DNA of 64,000 nt from Tachypleus tridentatus (taxonomy: Eukaryota > Arthropoda > Merostomata > Xiphosura > Limulidae): positions 163,659,310 to 163,723,309 of the forward strand of contig NC_134837.1 in NCBI RefSeq assembly GCF_004210375.1, read 5' to 3'. Below are positions 48,701-60,700 of the stretch, one piece after another; position 1 is the first letter of the stretch; every line of letters starts with the position of its first letter. A model generated the notes under the pieces. That model saw only the letters and a program-made list of their open reading frames with translations, did no database searches and was not told the origin of the DNA. Both the position numbers and the translations under genes were made by a program.

Positions 48701-51700
48701 CACTCAGTCAGTTATAGAAACAATTTATGATTTATCAAACAATGTACAATTTATAAGATTAGATTGGACACCATACACAATGCATTTCATTGCAGAAGCA
48801 CTAAAAACTGAATGAGATATTTCATATTAGTTATCAGCTTTGCAGAATTTATTTAACAACAGCTAGAAGAGAAGATTATGAATAAATCACCAAACAAAAT
48901 GTATTTCATTTACAATTTGTTTACACCATTGGATAGAAATGGTTTCTCAAAGAGCACTAGAAGTCCATTGCCATGTTCTGCAGTATATTATCACATATGA
49001 AAGAATATGGAATAAGATAAAGAACGAAATCCAGGAACAAAATATTGTGAAGCTGTCAAATGCTGGTAAAAAGACCTTTTATGTGAAGTTAAACTTTTGT
49101 GGTATTGTCTGCAAAAAAAATAAAGTTTTTGGAAACTTTATCAAACACATAATAAGCCTGTGTTGCCAATCTTAAGAAAGTTTTTAAAAGGTATTGAAGT
49201 ATCTTATGCATAGATTTATAAACCATAATAATATGGTAATTGCTGTCACTACTGAAAAAATAATTGCACATAATGTAACAAATAAGAAAAAACATTATAG
49301 TCCAGTAAAAATTAGCTAAGGTGTAGACTTCAAATTGAAAAGTGTTGATCCATAAAGTAAGTTAGAGAGAAATTTTAGAATTTAGAAAGAACTGTAAATA
49401 CTTTTCTATATGACTCTCAGTATGCTGAAAACCACTTTCACCTGTGTTTCTTTTTTATCAGAGATTTGTCAAATTTTGACCCCTTAGATGTAAGTAGAGG
49501 TTGGAATTTGGGGGGGGGATATCTTGAGAAACTTCAGGAAAGCTCTTAAGTTTTGCATTCCTTTAATACAGTTAAGTAAATTATTGTTTGTTGTTATAAC
49601 TGCTTTATATAAGGACTTATAACTCAAGTTTAATAGCTGTCTTTGATGCTGTCAATATATTTTTATTTATTAGATTCATTTGCTTTAGTACATTAATTCA
49701 ACTTATTTAGAAAGCTCAATACAATACAGTTTACTATGTAGTGTTTTTTTCTAGGATTTTTACACTCTGTGTTGGACCTCAGTAGACACAGGAAGAACTG
49801 GAAACAACATAAACCTACTTGCCGTTGGTGGTCGAGCTAAGGATATTTGCCTTTTACATCCATCACAACTAATCTGTTATCACAGCTACAAAGCTCATAC
49901 ACAATCTATAAACAGCCTTCTCTTTCATCCTACCCAAACCACATGGTTACTTAGTAAGTTTGTTTTTGTAGTAGAAGATTATTATGAGACTGACGAATAT
50001 ATTACTTGTTTCATTCTGTTTGTACCATTTTGAATCCATATTTATATAAAAATGTACAGAATGTTCTTCCAGAACTAGTATAAATGTGCTGTGCTATGGT
50101 TGTGCTTATCTACTTAACATTATTGTTTTAATGACTAGTAAATGCAAATTTAAATAACTTGCATACAAATTTCAAAGCAAAATATTTTGTTTTATTAGAA
50201 AAAAAAAACCTTAAACTTAAGAAACAATAATATAGTAATATTCTTTAATAACAAGGTATTAATCTGTTTTCTTTGTGACTCAGTATTTTACAAAATCCTA
50301 AATATAACTAATGTGAAATAATTTTCGTAATTAGCCTAGCCTGGTGACATTGCATATAAAACAATGATCAAATACTTAGAGAATGATTATAGAGCATGGT
50401 GTCTTTGATAGAAATATGATGTTTGATATTTCTATGGAAAGTATAAAATTATATTAATTTTACTGACTAACATAGAAATAGCATGTAATTGATTATCTGG
50501 CTGTGGATTGTATTTTTAATGCACTGTGGTGTTATGTGAAAATATGGATTTTTAGGGGACTCAGTCACAAGGTCCATACTCACACACTAAATGAACTATG
50601 TTGTAATAAACTTCCATTATTTATATAAATATGTATGTGCAGTATGTAATAATAACAGTATAGTTTAACAAAATGTCCATTCATTACTACAGATGAAATA
50701 TGTGTAAAGTATATATACTTAATGTGCTGAAAAAGTTTTTAGAGGTGTTAAAATATGAACTTTTCTTGCTTGTGATACAAGTGCAGTAATTGAAAGTTAT
50801 TTCTTTTCATTTTAAAAAACAACATTTGCACTTAACACATTTCTGTCTTGTCAAATTTTCATTGTAAAGTTAACTACATGGTATTGATACAAGAAAAATT
50901 CAGCATGATATAATTTCTTGAGCAGAAATATCTTGATATTATTGTTTCAGAAAAAATATATATATATTTAAAATAAACATGGCTACTATAACCGTTCAAG
51001 TTTCTTGACAGCTCCAAAGAGCACAATCACACAATCATATTTCTGTTGTAGTTCAAGTCTTCACTGAGTGAATAACACTAATTTAGGATCATAAATAATG
51101 TTCAAATATCATGTCTCTTCACTTAGCAGTCATTACTAATTGGATGTTACCAACCATTTATTTAATTGTATGAAAAAGAAATGGTAAATCAGTTATAAGA
51201 AAGTTTGATATCTGCATTTGATTTACAGTGTCTTCATATTAAAGATCCAAAATGGTAACATTATGTGAAAAAAAAAGATTAAAATTAATTTTATCAAAGT
51301 TAAAATATGAAAAATTGAATTAAATATAAATTAACTTTTAACAACTGTTTCTGTTGGTGGCCTCCCAGTAGTCTGTGGACTTACACTGGAAACTGGGTTT
51401 TGATACTCATGGTGGGCACACCATAGATAGCCCATTGTGTAGCTTTGTGCTTACTTTCAAACAAAAAAACCTGTTGGTCTGTATCATATTTGTTGATTTG
51501 AAGCTTATTCAACAGTTAAATTCTGGCAGATAAAATGTTAGTCATGACTGCAAGTCTTTTTTTCTTGTCCACAATCAAAATATTTTATTGATTCTGTAAC
51601 AAAATGTTGAATTACAGAAAAATGACAGAAAAAAACAATTAATATGCTGGTCATAGCAAGTCTCCCTATCATTTCTTATATAGAGATAACTTTGAATTTG

Positions 51701-54700
51701 CAGTAATTTGTATTGCGACAAAACCCAATTTTTTTTAATACATGAAAGAGGCTGCAGTTAGATGCCTCTAATAAAACTGATAGACTATTCATAAATTCAT
51801 CAATCAAAATAGAATGTATACAGTAACTTGACATCAAGACTGAATAAATTGATCTGATTGTCAATATCTGTAGTTTTCTGCAGAAAACTCTCAAATGTTG
51901 TTAAATGTAAAAACATGAAAAAGTGCAGGATTCTTTCAAGAATTCATAAGCTACGTGTGAAGCAAATGGATCTTTAAAGCATTGTGTGTGTGTGTTCTGT
52001 GAATACGTAATTAACTAGAAATACATCACTGTATGTGTATTTTAGGTTATTCACAAAAATAAGAAATTTATAATTCTTTAACTTCATTTAACAACTTTTT
52101 TTATCCAGTTTAAGTATAAGTGTAGGGACTGTGAAGTTGTTGATGAGGTTTAGCATTTCTAAGGTACTGTTTTATTCTGTTTACATAGGTGTGACACTTT
52201 TACAATAGTATATTGATTTTATTTAAGTTTCTTTGAAAAATAGAGCAGAGACCACTTCGGATGATTCACGAAACTATCTGGAATATTTCTATCTGACTTG
52301 ACACATTAAGAATATAAAATTCAACACAAGAAAAACAGGGGCTAGGATTTGGGAGTATTAAACAGATAATTAGAGAATGGATGTCTGATGTTTTCTTTAT
52401 TCTCTCTGTCTGATGATGTGTTTGCCAAGATGTTGGCAGTAACATTTTATGTAATTGGAGAAACATCATGGAGTGATATATCCATAATTATAGAAATACC
52501 ATTAATATGTTTTGCATGGATGAAAGCTAGAGACAGTGATTAGAATTGGTAGTAGTGTTGATATTTTGTTCACCTGAGAGTGTGAAAAGAAGTCTTTATA
52601 TGAAAAGATATCTTATTCTTTCAAGTCATGTGAAACTGGAAGCCTGACTGAAATCCCTGCACTGTGATAAATAATAACAGTTAAATAGTGTCTGAATGTC
52701 ATTGTTACTTTTTACATTCAAAGTCAGATCTTGGTTATTCTAAGTCATTCAGAGTTTTAAATTTATAAAGTAATAACCATTTATGGAAAAGTTTGGCTTT
52801 AGACATACTGTTACTAATAGATTTAAAGTAACATTGTTTCATAGTTGTTTCCCATGTCTCGGAGCTAATCCTTAGAATATTACTTAAAAGTAATATTAAT
52901 TTTATAACTTGTAATCAGTTTTTTATTGTACTTTGATGAAGATAGAAGTTGAAATATCTTAACTTTAGAGAAACTATTTTTTCTCTTCTACGAGTGTGTC
53001 AGGTAATGTACTTTTGTTAGCATTTCATATGTTAAAAACTGATCTTTTTCATTTCCTTGGACAATACACTTAAGGTTTTTTCATATTTTTTAAAGTATAT
53101 TTGGAAATAGTTTTTGAAAACAATGTTTATTGAAGGAATTTAGTAGAACAGTTCATTATATATGAATTAATTTGGAACGTCACTATCTGTAACATAAAGT
53201 TTAATTAATGAGAAACACATAAAGGTTTACAATGATTATAGAGTTTTAAGTTTAAGATACTAAGTAATTTTCAAGATAAAATTATGTACCATGCAGAGTT
53301 AAAAAATACCTCAAAATATGACCAAAACTATACTTTTATTTTTAATAACACTTAGGTGGTGGTGAAGACAGGAAGGTTCATCTTTGGGATGTTGGTATCC
53401 CATCTCTTCCTGATTACAAAACAAAATGTCAGTAAGTGCAATAGTACAAGTTCTATAATTTAGCAGTTCCCAAAATTTACCTTATGAAACCCTTTTCTTC
53501 ATCTTGAATAGCTATACGATGTTTTGTGGACCTGAAGGAGGTTACATTTCACATATGTTTTAGTAAAGTGTAGAAGACATTTTATGTGTTCTGTTGTTGA
53601 GAAAAAATTTAGGGTTATTATTTTATAAATCTTTTTGAAGTAAAAATGTTGTGCAAGCTATTAGTAGGTTGAACCCATAGTTTGGAAACTACTGTTGTAA
53701 TGCATAGGGTAAAATGCTCCATAAATATATAGATATTTGTCATTCTAACTATAAACACCCTTTAACCCATGTCATAATATTTTACTTAGTTACATTGAAA
53801 ATTTATTTAAGCAGTTTTAATATCAATGAAATTAGCACTAAATTATACATTATAAAATTTTTTTATTATCTAAGTTTTATTTCATTTATTTCAAAAGAAG
53901 AATAAAGAAAATTCTGAAACTTCAGTTTGATCCATAAGAAATCCTGAAATATTGGACTTTATAACTTGAAAATGAAATGACTGTTAAATATCCAAAATAT
54001 AGAAAAAATCTTGATTAATTACTGTGCTTACACATTTTTTTTTTCAAGCTTCTTAAGGTTGTTTCCCACTTTCTACACATAGTTGCAATTTCTCAGCCAG
54101 TTATATCTAGTTAAGCTAAATGTTTGTAACCAATAAAAATACCACATTTTAAAATACTATCTTCCAACAGTTAGTGTAAAATTGGCATGAATAACTCCTT
54201 AGAGAACTTGTGAAATGTTCTTATCATTGTCATTGCTTTTGTCCTCACTAATACTTTAGCATTATTTTTCCCTTATAAATTTGTTACATAGAGAGACAAT
54301 TAAATTTTATTTATAATTTTTATATTTTATTTAATTATGTGTTAGTTACATTTTAAAATACATGTTAGAAAGGTTTAATAATTTAAATATAAGCTGTACT
54401 GTTTTGGCTTATCAGACTTTAATGTAGCCCCAACGTTTTGTTGAAGGCTAAAGTGTCACTGCCAAGTACACCCTGAGGACAATCATTGACATGAGTCATG
54501 ATAAATAATACTGTTAAATGATAGAAAAGGAAAATAAATAAAATTCCCAAATTAAACTTTTCGCAAAAATGATAAAATCTTCTAATTAAGAACATAAATT
54601 AAGAATATTTTCAAGTTAATTTGATGAAAAAATTAAAAGGTATGTAGATTTTTTAATTTTCAGATTTAAACATTTCACTGCACCACATGGTGGTAATACT

Positions 54701-57700
54701 CTAAATATTCAAAGTTTAAGTACAGTAATATGAGTACAAAAATAACAGACCTTTAACTAAAATAATCTCATTCTTTGTGTACAAATTACTTGAATATTTG
54801 ACAAAGTCTTACCAGTTTTTGTGAATATTTGTTAAGAGTGCATAAAGTTGTCATAGATATTGTTGCACTCTGTATTGTTCTCCGTTCAAGATATTTGAAT
54901 TGGGTACTGACTTATCTCCATAGGGTTAGTAGATATTTAGTTAAAGTACTAAGAATAGTTATGAAGAATTTATAGCTTTATCTGGAAAATGAAGGCAATT
55001 ATGATTAAATAGGAGAAAGAGAAAAAGTTAGTGACATTATTCTGGTTACTACACCTTGTTTAGTTGATTTATTTGTTGTTTTTGTGTATGTTGGCAACCA
55101 TATTCTCAAAATAAGACTACCTTACAAAGGTTGTTATGTAGAGCTAGTATCAGCTGATAGATATGCTATAATTAGTTATTGTTAGTATAGCTTTCTTTTG
55201 GTATTATCTGACTGGTATGATATAGGAGAGAATATCACTCAAGCTTTTCAGAAATAAAGGTTTCATTATTAACCTTTGTAAGATTTGTACGTATACAACC
55301 TCCAGTGATAATTTTTATTTTTCTTGTATAGGAAATTGATGACATTAGAGATTGGTTATATAGTTCTCCAGATGGTATTTTCAGTGAAGCATCAACATTT
55401 ATTAGTTGGGTGTGAAGGTGGACTCTTTGGTTGGGACCTTCCTAAAGCACCTGTATGGAAAGTTATTAGGTACTGATGTGAATCTGTGAGAATTTTTTAA
55501 TTGTTTGTTGTTGTTATTGTTGATTTAACTGTACTGGTGTTTTCGTGTAAATATTTCAAATGTGAGAAATTTCAAAAAATGTTCTTCATTACAAGCTGTT
55601 GAAAAATAATTAAGAAATGATGCAAGAATTATTTTAAAAAATTTTCAATTTATACCATTTAGTGTTAGGTATTGACGATATATGCTTTTTAGCATACTTC
55701 TGTTAATTACCATAACATTTACTCATTGTTTGACATAAGGAAGCTCTTTCTAACTACAAATGATGCTATTTTTCATCAGTTATTCCAGATTTATTGTTCA
55801 TTTTATTTTTGAATATGAGTAAGTTGTTTATCATTACGCTATACTTGTTCCAAAGAGGGAAAATTGTAAAGAAATGTTATATACTGATGTTTTTGAGATA
55901 TTGTTCTCAAACATTTAATTTCTCATGTATATTTTTGTATCTTTTAAATTTATATTTTATGTCCAGAAATCCAGCTGTAATTTACCAGTTACCAAAAACA
56001 AAAGGTAGACACAACAGTGAACATAAAATTGTGGATGGATTAGCCTTATTGTCTGCAGACAGATTTGGTAATGTAATCTTATATTATTTATCATTTGTTC
56101 CATTGAATATCTTTGTTTAATATTTTATCTTTTTAATGATAAAAATATAAACGTTTTATCAGTACATACAGATGAAAATTATATTGTGTATCATATAAGT
56201 TGTATATTATAAATATAAAAAATACTGATTTCACTTGAACTTATTTTTCAGAGTTTATACAACTGGGATTACAATTTCTTTGTCAAATTTGTGTTTTTTA
56301 TGATTTGACTGCATAAAGAGAGCTGTGTATTATTGCATGGTTTACCTGTAGATTAAATATAATTAATTTGTTGGGGTTTAGTGTTAACTTGTTTATTTAT
56401 CATGTATGAATGAAGTGACAAATTGTATGGTGTCATACAAAGTCAAGCCTTAAATTTCAGAGATAATCATTTACATTAGAATAACTAAATTTTTTAGTTT
56501 ATCATATGGAGGTGAATTGTTGATTTCTGGAAGCTGTGTAAACTGATGTTAATGTTTTTTTGTTTTTTATTAGCTGTAAAGTATTCAGGATCAGGAAGAA
56601 TCTATATCTGTAGCCTTACAGATGCCTTAACAAACAACGTCAGGAGAAAACAAAACGTCCAACTAGCTGCTTTAGAAACAATGGAGTGGAGCAAGTGTGA
56701 TACAGATTATCTGGCTCTTACTACTCACATAGGTGATAAAAAGAAAATTCCTGTTTTTAACCTAGTGTTAGGTTTTGTCTGAACTTAATTCACGTGTGAT
56801 TACTACATATTTGTTTCTCAAAACAAAAGTCAAAATCATTTTTCTAATTTCAAAACTTTATGATTAATCATTTTAGAGATTAATTGCAAAGTTTAAACAT
56901 TTTCCATGTAACAGAGATTGTGTATTCTTCTAAAAAAACTTTATTATATAAAATTACAAGATTTTTAGTTCTTATTCTAAACTTTTTGCCCTTGGTGTGG
57001 ATTCCTGTATGTGGTGAGGGGACCTTTCAGAGAAGGTTCTGTTATTTCAGTTTAGCAACTCTAGGATCTAAATGTCCACCCACGTGTTTGCTAAGCATGG
57101 CGACCCATGAAGGGTGGGAGAGGATCCTGGTGGTTAAGGGGTTCAACTTTAACACACACAGCTTTGGCCTTGATTTCTGTAGATGGGCAGTCTTGAGGTG
57201 GCCTCCCCCAGGATCATTTGTCTGGTCCATTTGGGCTAGGGTCAACAAAGTACCAGTGTTGGCTGTTCTCAACAGGCATTGTGGACATTGTGTCTGATGC
57301 TGGTGTTTGAGTATAGTGCTCACAAAACACTGGCATTGCTGCAATGTCCTTGTTTGGCATTGTAGTGTGTTCTCTCTTAGGGTTCCATGATGTGTGGGAT
57401 CAGAGGGCATCAAAATATTCTTTATTATAGATCCCCAAATCAAAATAAAATAGTGAAAAAACACACCATAGGTAAATAACCACACCTTGAAGATTTTGAA
57501 CAGCAAACTTCAACACCTGTACCACGTTTTCTGGTATTACATTCTTTATCAGACAATTTTTAGGGCAAATGTCTCCCTTTCTTATTCTGAAGGGACTAGA
57601 GGGCTTGCTGGCCTTTCCTAAGTCAGTCAAAAAGCTACATTCTGGTGATATCTTGGTGGAAACATCTACTCCAAAACACAGTGAACTACTCTTGCATTTG

Positions 57701-60700
57701 AAGGCCATTGGAGATATACTCATAGAAGTTATTCTTAATTCTGTTGAGAGGAATATGAAGAACATCCCCAGATCAGAGATTCTTGCTGGTTTCTCCACTG
57801 AAGGAGTTTCTGCAGTGAGGCGCATCTCTATTCGCAAAGATGGAATTATGATGCTGACCAATGCTCTAATTTTGATGTTTACATTATAATGTCCACCTGC
57901 CACCATCAAGACAGGTTATCTAAATTGCAAAGTATGGCCATATATTCCAAATCCTGTCAGATGTGTCCAATGTCAGCAGTTTGGTCACTTAAACACATCA
58001 TGTTGTTGTTCCTTGATGTGTTCTCATTGTCATGGCAAGGACTATGATGCCTATGAGTGCAAAATGGACCCCCTATTCTGTTAATTGTAATGGATCTCAC
58101 CCATCTTACTTTCATTCATGCCCTAGGTGGGTGCATGGCCATTTACCCATTTTTATTAAACATTTTATAATGGACTTCAGATTCAAAGTCTGTGTGGGTT
58201 TCACACATGAACTTGGAGTGTTTCAGGGCCATGTTTTGAGTGTCAAACTTTTCATTATAAAGATTAGTGACATCAGTGGACACCTCACCCTACAGTTGCA
58301 TATGGTTTCTGTGTCGATGAGTTCCACATCTCGTGTCATTTGTCAAGCATGACGTTTATTTAGAAGCAGGTTCAGACTGCCCTCAATCATTTACTGAAGT
58401 GTACCACAGCAGATGATTTTACTTTTTCTCACTCTAAAACCATTTGCATGTACGTGTGGTGCTAGTGGGGTATTCACCCTAATCTCGAGCTCTGTCTTGG
58501 AGAAGTTGTGCTTCCTGTGGTTTCCCGAGGCAAAGTTCATGGGGCTTATATTTGATCGTAAGCTGGCTTTCTTTCCAGACATCAAGCAGCTATATGTTAA
58601 GTATACAAGGGACGAGGGCACTAAACATCCTTTGTTTTCTCTCTTCCACCTCATGAGAAGAAGATCAAAGTTTTATCCTAAAGATTTATCATGACTTCAT
58701 TCATTTGAAATGGGATTATAGGTCTCTGATCTATAGCTCTGCCAGGACCTCAGCCTTGAAGATGTTGGACCCTGTTTACCATCAGAGGCTTCAGCTCTGC
58801 ACAGGGGCTTTCTGCACTTCTCCAGTCTAGAGTTTGTACACTGAGCCTTCTCTGCTCCTCTGCTGTTTGCAGCTGTCTTTACTGTTTAAAACTTTGGTCT
58901 TTACCACAGCATCCCACCTAAGATTGTGTTTTCTTTTTGCAGTGGGCCATGCTTTTACAGAATAGACAGTCTGCCATTGTTCCTTTTGGTCTTTGTATCA
59001 AGGCACATTTGAATGAATAGGCTTTGTTCGTGGATGAAATTGCTGTATCCACTGGTCAACCCATAGCACCATGTGATCTTTCTTTGAGTTATCTGAAGAA
59101 GGTGGATATTCCCAATTGTAAGTACTGTCTTCTATTTGCCAAACATCTTTTGAACCATCCTTCCATTTCCATTTATGTAGATGGTTCAAAATCAGGTCAC
59201 TCTGTATGCTCTGCCATGGATTGGTGGTTGTGCACAGAATCCCCTCTACAGTTTCTGTGTTCACTGCCAAATTGTATGCTATTTCTCTTACCCTGTATCA
59301 CATAAAAGCTAAGCAGTACTCATTGTAATATTTATATCAACTTGCTTAGCTCTCTACTGGTTCTGGAATTGCTTCACGTTATTTCTCACCCTGTTATCAT
59401 CAATGTTCTAAAACAATTGGCCCATTTATCTTTATCATCTACTTCTGTCAGTTTTTCTGGATACCAAGCCACGTGGGTATTCATAGGAACAAGCTTGCTG
59501 ACTCCACAGCTAACAAAGTCTGTCTGCTCTGGTGCTATCACTGCCATGCCTGTTCGTTATATGGACTACAATCCTGTACCAAGGCTTGGCCTGTTGGCAG
59601 TTGACTTGGAGTGAGTAATGTGATAACAAGCTTTTCCAGATCAAACCTGTTGCTTTATGACTGTCTTGCCTTCCATAAGGATGAGAAGGAATTTGTCCTG
59701 GCTAGGCTATGCATTTGTCACAGTTTTTAACTCATTGTTTTCTTTTATCTGGGACTGCTTTACCTATGTGTGGTCTATAACATTCAAGTCACAATAGCGC
59801 ACATTTCACTATTGTTACAATTGTGAGTGATGGCAGTATTTTAGACATTTTTTAACATAGGTTCATCTCTGGTGTAGGACAATGTCATTCGTGATGGTGA
59901 CAATGCCCACCTTACTAATGTTTTTAAATTTTTAAGGTCATTGGTCTTTTTAACTCTATTTAGTTTTACATTGATTAATTTTTACATTTTACAACGATTT
60001 TACTTTTATTTTAGGTTTTACTGGTTGTTTGGTGCAGATAGTTTAGTAGCTTTGTGCTAATAAATGCCAACTGACCAACTAAATTTCTCAGCTCTTCTAA
60101 TTGTACAAGCAATAAATTAACACCTAATAAAAAATCACAATGAAATTTGTATTACCATACTATCTTTCATCAAACATTTAACATTTTAGCTTTGTTAAAT
60201 GTTGCTGTTAATAGTTCTTTGTTTTTTTATATTTTTATAAGGTGTTTGTTGATTAGGAGCTAGGGTTAAAATACTTGAATATATTTATCAACTAGTGGCA
60301 GCTCAACATGAAAGAGATCAACCTAGAAACCCCTCAGCAGCACAGTGGTATGTCTGAGACTTATACTGCTACAAATTGGGTTTTGATATCCATGGTTGGC
60401 AGAGCATAGATAGCCATTTGTGTAGCTTTGTGCTTGATAACAAACAACAACATGAACTTTGAAGTTTTATATTAGTTTTTCTTTTAATTAATCAAAAATA
60501 TATTTATGATATCAGTATTGCTATAATGTTAAATTTATTTTCCCCTTACAAAATTCATTTTGCAGAATATTATTAGTTTTAAATGATAGATTTTGGCATG
60601 CTTTTCAAATAAGGAATGCTTGAGCTGGAAATTAGGAGACAAACTTATTTGTTTACCTATGTATAATACAAAGCAACTTTTTTCTTTGGACAGTTTGTGC

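Larger units (their letters stand above)
49954..55331 (+). other. LRWD1 introns 8 and 9
   Basis: Intron 8 (49954-53355) holds one SINE at 51359; intron 9 (53432-55331) shows no recognised element. Both are AT-rich with short meaningless ORFs. Confidence 0.5.

Noticed and set aside
48939..49175. 78-codon plus ORF in LRWD1 intron 7
   Set aside because: No domain, no splice signals that keep the LRWD1 frame, and the exon 7 to exon 8 junction is complete without it.
55794..56120. 108-codon ORF taken as a gene of its own
   Set aside because: Only 55967-56067 is coding, as LRWD1 exon 11; the rest is intron read-through.
57042..57506. Minus-strand ORF of 154 codons, and 57400-57909 of 169 codons
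   Set aside because: They are antisense to the non-LTR leader and ORF1; the plus strand carries the recognisable domains.
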